Below are positions 10,868-18,353 of a stretch of DNA of 64,000 bases, in pieces; position 1 is the first letter of the stretch; each line of letters begins with the position of its first letter. This DNA is from Anaerocolumna cellulosilytica (lineage in GTDB: Bacteria > Bacillota > Clostridia > Lachnospirales > Lachnospiraceae), in contig NZ_AP023367.1 of the NCBI RefSeq assembly GCF_014218335.1, positions 4,645,501-4,709,500 on the forward strand, written 5' to 3'. The position numbers and the translations under genes are program-made. The notes under the pieces were generated by a model, which saw nothing but the letters and a program-made list of their open reading frames with translations, ran no database searches and was not told the origin of the DNA.

Positions 10868-10999
10868 ATGGATACCTCCTTTGTTATTTTGGTGCGGTTT
10901 GAGACCCACACTTATTATAACAGAGGAGTTTTCTTATGAAAACGCTAGAAGCGACTGGGATCCACCGGCCTAGCCGGTGGTTTTTTAAAGACAGCCCTA

Positions 11000-11047
11000 C
11001 AAAAAAACCACTGCAAAGAAGCCTTACTAGGGCTATTTTACAGTGGT
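11000..11047 (-). terminator. Terminator after the cytidylate-kinase-like gene
   Basis: On the minus strand ACCACTG and CAGTGGT enclose an inner AGCC/GGCT pairing, followed by TTTTTTT. It lies 41 bp past the stop codon and just outside the IS element. Confidence 0.85.
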
Positions 11048-11087
11048 ACCAAATCCTGATTGATTGAGACTGTCTTGATAAACGAAA

Positions 11088-11714
11088 TTACTTATCTTGA
11101 TAACGAATATTTAAGTAGTTTTTTACAATCTGGACACATTTATCAAAGCCTAATTGCTGGCTGTTAAAGCTTAAATCATAGTTTTGAGCATCTTCCCAAT
11201 GCCGACCGGTATAATATCTGTAGTATGCAGCACGCCGTTTATCAGTATCTTGTATCTTTTTCTCCAATTCTCTGGTTGGCATACTATACATTCCCTCCAG
11301 ACGTTTTACACAATCACTTAAAGACGCATGTACAAAAATCTTTACTACATTATCCATATCTTTTAGAATATAATCTGCACATCTTCCTACAATAATACAG
11401 GATTCCTGCTTGGCAATCTTTTTAATCACCTTGGCCTGATAATTAAATAAATTATCATTAGAAACAAAGTCCTCCCTGTCCGGGGGAATTAATTCACCCT
11501 TATATTCTTTTCTGGCAATTCTATATAAAAGACTTGTTTTAAGCTGTTCGTCGGCTTTTCCAAACAGTTCCTCATTAATACCGCTCTCATCGGAAGCAAG
11601 CCTTAAAAGCTCTCTATCGTAATAATGAATTCCCAGTTCTTCCGCAAGCATTTTCCCCATAGTGCGGCCACCGCTTCCATATCCTCTTGCAATGGTAATC
11701 ACATAATGCTCCAT
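11088..11714 (-). CDS. Cytidylate kinase-like protein
   Basis: A 208-residue P-loop protein of the cytidylate kinase-like family common in Clostridia. The N-terminus ITIARGYGSGGRTMGKMLAEELG contains a Walker A-like glycine-rich loop in the family's modified form (GYGSGGRTMG). IIVGRCADYILKD is the second conserved strand. These proteins are distinct from the housekeeping CMP kinase (Cmk) and their substrate is not established; nucleoside monophosphate phosphorylation is a family-level inference. It is a single-gene unit with GGAGG before the ATG and a terminator after. It is adjacent to the IS element, which has not damaged it. Confidence 0.82.
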   Translation of the reverse strand: MEHYVITIARGYGSGGRTMGKMLAEELGIHYYDRELLRLASDESGINEELFGKADEQLKTSLLYRIARKEYKGELIPPDREDFVSNDNLFNYQAKVIKKIAKQESCIIVGRCADYILKDMDNVVKIFVHASLSDCVKRLEGMYSMPTRELEKKIQDTDKRRAAYYRYYTGRHWEDAQNYDLSFNSQQLGFDKCVQIVKNYLNIRYQDK

Positions 11715-11894
11715 GATAAACCCTCCTTACTTATTCTAAATCAACGTTTTGCCATAACTATTTGAATATATTATAGCATAGTTTTCTCTCTATGACCGTT
11801 TATATTGTTTTATATCACACCCATAATCATACATTTCAGATACCCGCAACTTTGGGTTACAGACATACCGTGATTTGAAAACTTGTTTTTCAAA

Positions 11895-12605
11895 TTACTC
11901 ACCCAAATATGCTTTTTTTACGGAGTCATCATTTGATAGCTTATTCGCATCGCCTTCAAGAACTATTTTGCCAGTTTCCAGTACATAGGCACGGTTTGCT
12001 ATTGACAAAGCTTTTTTCGCATTCTGTTCAACTAATAGAACTGTGGTTCCACTTTCACTGATTTCTTTTATTATCTTAAAAATTTCAGATACAAATAGTG
12101 GTGACAGTCCCATAGATGGCTCATCCATTAAAATTATTCTAGGATGTGACATTAAGGCTCGTCCCATAGCTAACATCTGCTGCTCTCCACCGCTTAAGGT
12201 TCCGGCAATCTGATTTTTTCTTTCTTTTAATCTTGGAAAACGATTGTATACCGATTCTATGGTATCTTCAATTTCCTTCTTGTCTTTTCTGGTATATGCA
12301 CCCATTTTTAGATTCTCAAGTACCGTAAGCTCAGCAAAAATTCTACGCCCCTCCGGTACATGAGCCATTCCCATTCCAACTATTTTATGGGCAGGAATTT
12401 TGGTCAAATCCTGACCTTCAAAAATAACACTGCCGGACTTGGCATTTAATAATCCGGTAATGGTATGAAGGATTGTCGTTTTCCCTGCACCATTAGCACC
12501 GATTAAGGCTATAACTTCTCCTTCTTTAACTTCAAAGGAAATGCCTTTTATTGCCTGAATTATCCCATAGTATACTTCTAAATTCTCTATTTTTAACATT
12601 GCCAC
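11895..12605 (-). CDS. livF: Branched-chain amino acid ABC transporter, ATPase LivF
   Basis: The second ATP-binding subunit of a LIV-type importer, acting on the inner face of the membrane with LivG. It is 236 residues long. Walker A is GANGAGKTT, the signature is LSGGEQQMLAMGRAL and Walker B is RIILMDEPSMGLSP. The motif AHVPEGRRIFAELTVLENL is characteristic of LivF. The start is probably GTG at 12605, because AGGGTGAG lies 6 bp before it; the ATG two codons on is less well spaced. It is the last gene of livKHMGF. A small hairpin (ATTTGAAAA/TTTTCAAAT, 11872-11895) touches the stop codon but lacks a U-tract. Confidence 0.95.
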   Translation of the reverse strand: MAMLKIENLEVYYGIIQAIKGISFEVKEGEVIALIGANGAGKTTILHTITGLLNAKSGSVIFEGQDLTKIPAHKIVGMGMAHVPEGRRIFAELTVLENLKMGAYTRKDKKEIEDTIESVYNRFPRLKERKNQIAGTLSGGEQQMLAMGRALMSHPRIILMDEPSMGLSPLFVSEIFKIIKEISESGTTVLLVEQNAKKALSIANRAYVLETGKIVLEGDANKLSNDDSVKKAYLGE

Positions 12606-12633
12606 CGAAATCTCACCCTTTCTATGCCATTAT

Positions 12634-12653
12634 AATTGTTTTCAAAAACAATT
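12634..12653. repeat. Hairpin between livG and livF
   Basis: AATTGTTTT and AAAACAATT form a 9-bp AT-rich stem with a very short loop in the 83-bp gap between livG and livF. It could act as an RNA stability or processing structure. No U-tract follows on the minus strand. Confidence 0.4.
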
Positions 12654-12688
12654 GATTATAGCGGTAGATATTTTATCCGTTCACGGTT

Positions 12689-13447
12689 CTACTCACCCAA
12701 ATAGGCCGTAACTACTTCCGGATTATTGAGTACCTCCTCCGGAATACCTGCTGCTAATTTAGTACCAAAATTAAGTACCAGAATCTGTTCACAGATACCG
12801 GTTACTAATTTCATATCATGTTCAATTAGCAAGATAGTTATCTGGTAACGGTCTCTTACTAAACGAATGGTGTCCATTAGTTCAGCAGTTTCATTGGGAT
12901 TCATGCCTGCCGCAGGTTCATCTAACAGCAGCAGTTTTGGATTTGTAGCCAGACCTCTGGCAATTTCTAACTTTCTTTGTTTACCATAGGGCAGATTGCT
13001 TGCAAGGGTACCAGCTTCCTTTTCAAGTCCGAATACAGTTAATATCTCCATTGCTTTCTCATTCATTTCCTTTTCTACCTTAAAATAGGAAGGTAGGTGA
13101 AAAAAGCTGCTAATTAAAGTGTACTCCTTCTGGTTATGAAGTGCTGTTTTTACATTATCTAACACCGACATTTTTTTAAATAGACGAATGTTTTGGAAGG
13201 TTCTTGCAATTCCTGCTTTGCATATTTCAGAAGGTGCCTTCCCAACCATATCTACCCCATCTAATTTTATTGTACCGTCTGTTGGACGGTATACACCGGT
13301 CAGCAGATTAAATATCGTAGTTTTACCAGCACCATTTGGACCAATCAGACCATAAAGCTGTCCTTTTTCTATACTTAAATTCACATTATCTACTGCTCTA
13401 AGACCTCCAAAGGAGATTCCTAAATTCTTTACTTCCAATAAAGCCAT
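12689..13447 (-). CDS. livG: Branched-chain amino acid ABC transporter, ATPase LivG
   Basis: The first ATP-binding subunit of the LIV importer, 252 residues. Walker A is GPNGAGKTT, the signature region is LPYGKQRKLEIARGLA (the Q-K-R-variant typical of LivG), and Walker B is LLLLDEPAAGMNPNE. CKAGIARTFQNIRLFKKMSVLDNV is a LivG hallmark. AAGGAGGAGG lies directly upstream of the ATG. It follows livM by 22 bp in the operon. With LivF it should form the ATPase pair that drives the LivH-LivM channel. Confidence 0.96.
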   Translation of the reverse strand: MALLEVKNLGISFGGLRAVDNVNLSIEKGQLYGLIGPNGAGKTTIFNLLTGVYRPTDGTIKLDGVDMVGKAPSEICKAGIARTFQNIRLFKKMSVLDNVKTALHNQKEYTLISSFFHLPSYFKVEKEMNEKAMEILTVFGLEKEAGTLASNLPYGKQRKLEIARGLATNPKLLLLDEPAAGMNPNETAELMDTIRLVRDRYQITILLIEHDMKLVTGICEQILVLNFGTKLAAGIPEEVLNNPEVVTAYLGE

Positions 13448-13469
13448 TTTTTCCTCCTCCTTTACACCG

Positions 13470-14465
13470 TTATTTCACTCTGCTCTTTAAAACCGGAAGT
13501 TTAGGCAATTTGCCACTCTCCTCCAGCCTGCTGCGTAAACCAGAGGAATTAAACAGCATTAAGGCTATCAACACTACTGCATATAAAAGCATTCTAAAGT
13601 CATCGGCTGCTCGAAGCATCTCCGGCAATAAGGTAAGTATAATTGCTGCTATGACAGAGCCCCTGATACTTCCCATACCACCAAGTACAACAATTACCAA
13701 TATTTCTATAGATTTATTATAATCAAAATCCGCAGGCTTTAAAATACTTAAGTTATGTCCGTATAATACTCCTGCAACTCCGGCAAAAAAAGCAGCTATA
13801 ACAAATGCCATAATTTTATACCGGCTGACCTTGATACCAATAGATTCTGCTGCTATATAATTGTCACGAATAGAACTGATTGCTCTGCCGTGTCTTGAAT
13901 TTACAAGATTTGAAATAATTATGAGGGTTATAATCACAATACCATAAACCCAAGTATAATTAGTATAACGAGGTATTTTTGATAAACCCATAGCCCCCCC
14001 GGTAATACTTAAGGAGTTTACAATAGAACGGATAATCTCTCCAAATGCCAGTGTAACAATTGCAAGATAGTCACCCTTTAAGCGTAGTACGGGAACACCG
14101 ATTAATACGCCAAATATTGCAGCGACTACACCACCTATAAGCATTCCGAGAATAAATGCAACTGCACTCGGCATATTTGATTTAAGCGTGAAGATTGCAC
14201 CGGAATACGCACCTATTGCCATAAAGCCTGCATGTCCTAAGGATAATTCACCTAAGAAACCTGTGGTCAGGTTTAAGGATACTGCCAAAATAATATTAAT
14301 TCCGATTGGCACCAATAAGGATTTCATCTGACGGTTTAAAATGTTTTCATTTACTAAGAACGTAATAAGCAGATAAACTGCTATTATCGCCACTACTTTT
14401 ATTATATTGCCTTTGGTTACTATATTCTGAGTCGGATTTTTTACACTTGCTATATCTTTCTTCAT
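13470..14465 (-). CDS. livM: Branched-chain amino acid ABC transporter, permease LivM
   Basis: A 331-residue polytopic membrane protein with about eight to ten predicted transmembrane segments. It is one of two channel subunits of the LIV importer. The family motif NLTTGFLGELSLGHAGFMAIGAYSGA is clear near residue 65. The cytoplasmic coupling region contains SSIRDNYIAAESIGIKVSRYK, which contacts the ATPases. It begins 7 bp after livH ends and is translated with it. The C-terminal tail is short and basic (SRVK). Nothing unusual. Confidence 0.95.
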   Translation of the reverse strand: MKKDIASVKNPTQNIVTKGNIIKVVAIIAVYLLITFLVNENILNRQMKSLLVPIGINIILAVSLNLTTGFLGELSLGHAGFMAIGAYSGAIFTLKSNMPSAVAFILGMLIGGVVAAIFGVLIGVPVLRLKGDYLAIVTLAFGEIIRSIVNSLSITGGAMGLSKIPRYTNYTWVYGIVIITLIIISNLVNSRHGRAISSIRDNYIAAESIGIKVSRYKIMAFVIAAFFAGVAGVLYGHNLSILKPADFDYNKSIEILVIVVLGGMGSIRGSVIAAIILTLLPEMLRAADDFRMLLYAVVLIALMLFNSSGLRSRLEESGKLPKLPVLKSRVK

Positions 14466-14472
14466 ATTCCAC

Positions 14473-15351
14473 CTACACTTTCTCTACGCGGTTCTTACCT
14501 AATAAACCGGAAGGTTTAACTAATAATACCAGAACCAAAACACCAAATACAATGGCATCTGCGAGTTCAGTGGAAATATATGCTTTTGAGATACTCTCAA
14601 TAACCCCTAACAACATACCGCCTAGCATCGCACCGGGTACACTTCCGATTCCACCAAGTACCGCAGCAACAAAAGCTTTAATACCCGGCAGGGCTCCCAG
14701 TGTCGGCTTAATCGACTGAAACTGGCATACAAACATAATTCCTGCAACTGCTGCCAGAGCTGAACCAATGGCAAAGGTCATAGATATGGTTTTGTTAACA
14801 TTAATACCCATTAACTCTGCTGCTGCTTTATCTTCCGAAACAGCCCTCATAGCACTGCCGGCCTTGGTCTTGTTAATGAAAAAGGTCAGTGCAACCATGC
14901 AGATTAGGGTTACAGACAGGGTTACAAGGGTAATACCTGAAATGGTTATGCCTCCTATAGAAATAGCCGGAACTGTTATAATTGATTTAAAAGTAATGGG
15001 ATTTGCATTAAATATAAGCAGAGCAACACTTTGTAAGAAGAAGCTCATACCGATTGCTGTAATTAACACAGCCAGTGCTGGTGCTTTTCTAAGCGGTTTA
15101 TACGCAACCTTCTCAATTAAAACACCTAATACAGAACAAACAACAATTGTAAAAAATACTGCTGCAATCGCAGGCATCTTTAAACCATAAATAGCTACAT
15201 ATAGGGTATATGCCCCCACCATGATAATATCTCCATGAGCAAAATTTATCATTTTTGCAATACCATATACCATGGTATAGCCCAGCGCAATAAGTGCATA
15301 AATACTACCGGAACGTAAACCGTTAATTAATTGTTCGATTATGCTTGCCAT
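14473..15351 (-). CDS. livH: Branched-chain amino acid ABC transporter, permease LivH
   Basis: The partner permease of LivM, 292 residues, with about eight transmembrane helices. It starts MASIIEQLINGLRSGSIYALIALGYTMVYGIAKMINFAHGDIIMVGAYT, where GYTMVYG and NFAHGD are LivH signatures. The coupling loop MRAVSEDKAAAELMGINVNK is present. It is separated from livK by 261 bp holding two large inverted repeats. This suggests that livK mRNA is accumulated separately from the downstream genes, as is common for binding-protein genes. Confidence 0.95.
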   Translation of the reverse strand: MASIIEQLINGLRSGSIYALIALGYTMVYGIAKMINFAHGDIIMVGAYTLYVAIYGLKMPAIAAVFFTIVVCSVLGVLIEKVAYKPLRKAPALAVLITAIGMSFFLQSVALLIFNANPITFKSIITVPAISIGGITISGITLVTLSVTLICMVALTFFINKTKAGSAMRAVSEDKAAAELMGINVNKTISMTFAIGSALAAVAGIMFVCQFQSIKPTLGALPGIKAFVAAVLGGIGSVPGAMLGGMLLGVIESISKAYISTELADAIVFGVLVLVLLVKPSGLLGKNRVEKV

Positions 15352-15379
15352 ATTCCTTCACCTCTTTTTCCTCTGGATC

Positions 15380-15437
15380 CTAAGATTCTTCGTTATGCTC
15401 AGAACCTTCCTGCTCTGCGCAAAGCGAAGGATCTTAG
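15380..15437. repeat. Inverted repeat 1 in the livK-livH gap
   Basis: CTAAGATTCTTCG (15380-15392) and CGAAGGATCTTAG (15425-15437) are inverted copies matching at 12 of 13 positions, with a 32-nt loop rich in short complementary stretches. There is no U-tract on the minus strand side. Confidence 0.6.
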
Positions 15438-15451
15438 AACAGTAAATTACA

Positions 15452-15522
15452 AGAACAAAAGGAAGAATAGAACCATAATAACTTACGGATTGCATTTTGG
15501 TTCTGAATTCTCCTTTTGTTCT
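15452..15522. repeat. Inverted repeat 2 in the livK-livH gap
   Basis: AGAACAAAAGGA (15452-15463) pairs with TCCTTTTGTTCT (15511-15522). Inside it AGAACC (15469-15474) pairs with GGTTCT (15499-15504). The result is an 18-bp stem with one internal loop, directly behind livK on the minus strand. It is a candidate mRNA 3'-end stabiliser or partial terminator. Confidence 0.65.
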
Positions 15523-15612
15523 GTACATAATATCAGTATTGCCAAAATCTATTTGTAAATCTTCTGTATGGCACAAAATTTACAACATAAATTGGTTATG
15601 CTTATATTAATA

Positions 15613-16794
15613 TTAGTTTGTTTTTGCAATGTATTCGCCATTTTTGATTTCAACGAATTTTGCACCTTTATTTGGTTCACCATCTTCAGTAAAAGTTACA
15701 TCTCCTGTAAGTCCCTTTACTTCAATTTCAGTCATGGCCTTGATTAAATCTTCGCTTTTAGTGGAACCTGCCTTTTCAAGTGCTGCTTTAATTACATATA
15801 CCGTATCATAACCATCGGCAGCAAACTGATCAGGTGTTGCTTTATATTTTTCGTTGTAAGTAGTTACAAAGGATTGTACCGCAGGGTTTTCATCGGTTGC
15901 TAAGAATGGACTTAAGAATACTGCGCCCTCTAATGCAGCAGGGTCTACGATATTAGCAAGTACACCATCCCATCCGTCTGAGCCGATGAAAGGAAGAGTT
16001 ATCCCAAGCTCAGCAGCCTGAGTGGTAATGTATGCGGCGTCCTGATAATAAGCAGGTACGAAGATAATTTCTGCATCTGTGCCTTTGATAGTTGTAAGCT
16101 GTGTGGTAAAGTCAACAGCATTTGTAACAAAGGCCTCTTCTGCAACCACTTCTCCACCAAGTTCTTTCACTTTTGCAGTGAAAGCTTCTTTTACACCTGT
16201 ACTATATTCATCCGCATTATTATAAATAACAGCAATCTTTTTATATCCTAAAGTTTTAACAGCATATTCTGCCATTGTCTCACCCTGTAAGGGGTCTGTA
16301 AAACAAAGGCGGAATGCATTTGAATACTGCGTTAAATCTGCCGCTGAACCGGAAGGAGTTATCTGTAAGATACCATCTTCATTGGTTTTATCAGCAATTG
16401 CAAGACCTGCACCACTGGTAACAGTTCCAAGTAATGCCTGGATTCCGCTATCCATTAAACTGTTATAAGCTGACATAGCTACTTCACCGGAAGCTTCATC
16501 ATCCGCAAATTTTAATTCTAACTGGAGAGTCTCATCGCCAACCTTTACACCGCCAGCCTTATTAATCTCTTCAACCGCAATTTCAGCACCTTGTTTTACA
16601 GATATACCATAGGAAGCCGCTTCGCCTGTCAAAGGTCCAAGTCCTCCGATTAAGAATTTGCCGGAATCTGCACTTCCGTTCGTATTTCCCTCACCAGTAC
16701 TGCCGGAATTTTTAGTTCCGCAAGCAGTTAAGGCACCTACCGCCATAACACCAACAAGGCTTAAGCAAAATGCTTTTTTCATAAATTTTTTCAT
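15613..16794 (-). CDS. livK: Branched-chain amino acid ABC transporter, substrate-binding lipoprotein
   Basis: The extracytoplasmic receptor of the LIV system, 393 residues, of the Leu/Ile/Val-binding periplasmic-fold type I family. It has a signal peptide with lipobox ALTAC (cysteine about residue 25), followed by a Gly/Ser/Asn-rich linker, so it should be a membrane-anchored lipoprotein. The mature domain contains FLIGGLGPLTGEAASYGISVKQGAEIAVEEINKAGG, a classic LivK start. LGTVTSGAGLAIADK and IGSDGWDG follow. It is first in the operon, with a promoter at 16814-16842 and a very short leader. Peptide or other amino acid ligands cannot be excluded. Confidence 0.95.
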   Translation of the reverse strand: MKKFMKKAFCLSLVGVMAVGALTACGTKNSGSTGEGNTNGSADSGKFLIGGLGPLTGEAASYGISVKQGAEIAVEEINKAGGVKVGDETLQLELKFADDEASGEVAMSAYNSLMDSGIQALLGTVTSGAGLAIADKTNEDGILQITPSGSAADLTQYSNAFRLCFTDPLQGETMAEYAVKTLGYKKIAVIYNNADEYSTGVKEAFTAKVKELGGEVVAEEAFVTNAVDFTTQLTTIKGTDAEIIFVPAYYQDAAYITTQAAELGITLPFIGSDGWDGVLANIVDPAALEGAVFLSPFLATDENPAVQSFVTTYNEKYKATPDQFAADGYDTVYVIKAALEKAGSTKSEDLIKAMTEIEVKGLTGDVTFTEDGEPNKGAKFVEIKNGEYIAKTN

Positions 16795-16813
16795 AAAGTT
16801 TCCTCCCTTTCAT

Positions 16814-16842
16814 ATTATCAGAGAATAGACAGATTTGTTCAA
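16814..16842 (-). promoter_or_regulatory. Predicted livKHMGF promoter
   Basis: Minus strand TTGAAC (16837-16842), 17-bp spacer, GATAAT (16814-16819). The implied transcript leader is only about 15 nt before the livK ATG but still includes GGGAGGAAA. Confidence 0.5.
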
Positions 16843-16921
16843 CACTTTGCACTTATCTCCTGTTAATGTGCTAAAGTATGAAGATAAAAAATAATATCCT
16901 TTCTCTAAAAAATCGATATAA

Positions 16922-16960
16922 CAAAAGAAAGACGTTCAAAAAACTCTTTCATTGAACGCC
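16922..16960 (-). terminator. Terminator after the zinc-ribbon gene
   Basis: Minus strand GGCGTTCAA and TTGAACGTC form a stem of about 8 bp with a 12-nt loop, then TTTCTTTT. It separates the zinc-ribbon gene from the liv promoter. Confidence 0.7.
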
Positions 16961-17031
16961 TTTGTTCTGCATATATATTACTATTGTGAAACCTTTTTGT
17001 CAACTCTAAATTAGGAGTAAATCTTTGGAGA

Positions 17032-17256
17032 TTAGTCTCTTACAATCAATTCACCACCGCATTTGTCACAAAAATCCAGACCAGCCAAAGTGATCCCTCC
17101 ACAGTCGGGACAAATCATCTTTTCCGGCAATATCTCAACCTCTACAATCTCATATTCCTCATCAGTACCCAATGGCTTTCGTATATCCTCTTTCTTCTCC
17201 AAAGGCGGGATTCGTTCTGGTTTTTTGGAATGGATTAACTTTTTAAAAATTGACAT
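17032..17256 (-). CDS. Small zinc-ribbon protein
   Basis: A 74-residue protein whose C-terminal third carries CPDCGG and CDKCGG, 14 residues apart, a typical four-cysteine zinc ribbon. The N-terminal half is basic then acidic (MSIFKKLIHSKKPERIPP, then EEYEIVEVEILPE) with no transmembrane segment. It is translated from a good site (AAAGGAG 8 bp before the ATG) and has its own terminator, so it is a genuine small gene rather than an accident. The role is unknown; nucleic acid or protein binding is only suggested by the fold. Confidence 0.75.
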   Translation of the reverse strand: MSIFKKLIHSKKPERIPPLEKKEDIRKPLGTDEEYEIVEVEILPEKMICPDCGGITLAGLDFCDKCGGELIVRD

Positions 17257-17428
17257 GGACTAACTCCTTTCCTTTTTATTCACAAATAAAATTAGGCAAT
17301 TCAAAACTCCTGTTTTATAATACGGAAATAGAAGAAATCACCAAAATAAAGGCCACATGCACCCCATTGAAACCTGTTTTTGGTATTTTTAACCGTTTCA
17401 GGCAAAATAAGAATTTTGTAATTGACTA

Positions 17429-18106
17429 CTAAATAATATCATCCTCTGCTCTATATTTATTCATGAGCTTTTTAAAAATCTCACCATTGGTTGGAGGCGT
17501 ATAGGTTATGGCATTCGCACCTGCTTTAATGGTTTCTAAAATGCTCTCCTCCGTAGGTCCTCCGGTAGCTATAATCGGTACCTTTGGAAATTCTCTTCTA
17601 ATTTCTGTAACGATTTTTGCTGTATTGCCTGCTCCCGATACATTTAAAATATCTGCACCCGCTTCCAGCCTCATTTTAATATCTGTTTTCTCTGATACTA
17701 CTGTGATAACGATTGGTATGTCAATTTTTTGTTTCAAATATTCAATCGTCTCATTGGGTGTTGGTGCATTAAGTACGATACCGACTGCTCCTTGAAATTC
17801 GGCATCTTCTGCTAAATTAAGTACCCTGGCTCCTGTGGTAGTCCCTCCGCCTACACCGCAAAAAACCGGTACATCTGAACAATTAATAATTGCGTGGGTT
17901 ATGATGGGCTGAGGAGTAAATGGATATACTGCTATTACTGCATTGGCATTACAATTACGTATAATTGCTACATCTGTTGTAAATACTAAGGATTTTATTA
18001 ATTTTCCAAATATACGGATACCGCTTGCCTGTTCAATTACCTGAGGAACACGTACCATGTGCTTTCTTAAATTACCATCGATTTCCGGTAAGTGCTTTTC
18101 TTCCAT
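17429..18106 (-). CDS. TIM-barrel protein of unknown function
   Basis: A 225-residue soluble protein with a (beta/alpha)8-barrel pattern. Repeated short strands end in small-residue loops: VPVFCGVGGGTTTG, GAVGIVLNAP, IPIVITVVSEKTD, AGADILNVSGAG, VPIIATGGPTEESILETIKAGA, NAITYTPPT. The IIATGGPT loop near the C-terminus looks like a standard phosphate-binding motif of FMN/sugar-phosphate barrels. Clostridial relatives are often labelled simply 'hydrolase', without evidence I can see. The start is the ATG at 18106, with GGGAGGAA 6 bp ahead; the upstream in-frame ATG would place the ribosome site inside the coding region. Monocistronic. Confidence 0.7.
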   Translation of the reverse strand: MEEKHLPEIDGNLRKHMVRVPQVIEQASGIRIFGKLIKSLVFTTDVAIIRNCNANAVIAVYPFTPQPIITHAIINCSDVPVFCGVGGGTTTGARVLNLAEDAEFQGAVGIVLNAPTPNETIEYLKQKIDIPIVITVVSEKTDIKMRLEAGADILNVSGAGNTAKIVTEIRREFPKVPIIATGGPTEESILETIKAGANAITYTPPTNGEIFKKLMNKYRAEDDII

Positions 18107-18261
18107 CTTAGTTCCTCCCATGGAATATATAATGTACTTTTACAATAGCCCCTAGACAAAGCATCCTTTTAAGCTTATTGTACTCATACAGTATATCCAA
18201 AAACTTATGGCAAAACAAGCAAAATAAATGGAACTAATTATTAATTATTAGTAAATTCCAC

Positions 18262-18312
18262 TAAAGAACCCACCCTTTTAAAGACTTCTGTCCCAAGGGT
18301 GGGCTTCTTTAT
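18262..18312 (-). terminator. Terminator of the ClpX-like gene
   Basis: Minus strand AGAAGCCCACCCTT and AAGGGTGGGTTCT pair over 12-13 bp, followed by TTTAG. It is 42 bp past the stop codon. Confidence 0.8.
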
Positions 18313-18353
18313 TATAAATCCATACTATGTGTTTTTCCTTAATAAAAATCTCA

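Larger units (their letters stand above)
10255..10985 (-). mobile_element. IS200/IS605-family insertion sequence (tnpA only)
   Basis: A roughly 0.73-kb element with a single Y1 transposase gene and hairpin-bearing ends. One end has CCACCGGC/GCCGGTGG with a 3-nt loop (10962-10980). The other has CCACCAGT/ACTGGTGG with a 4-nt loop (10268-10287). IS200/IS605 elements lack terminal inverted repeats and are recognised by such subterminal hairpins, so the outer borders given are estimates. It lies between two unrelated housekeeping genes and interrupts neither. There is no tnpB. Confidence 0.85.

Noticed and set aside
10255-10985. IStron or TnpB-bearing IS605 element
   Set aside because: No tnpB frame and no group I intron core are present; the element is too short for either.
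15358-15576. 72-codon minus-strand open frame between livK and livH
   Set aside because: It is read through both inverted repeats, has no ribosome binding site and shows an unnatural composition. The structures explain the sequence better.
16795-17031. Riboswitch or T-box upstream of livK
   Set aside because: The predicted leader is only about 15 nt, and the hairpin at 16922-16960 is better explained as the terminator of the upstream gene.
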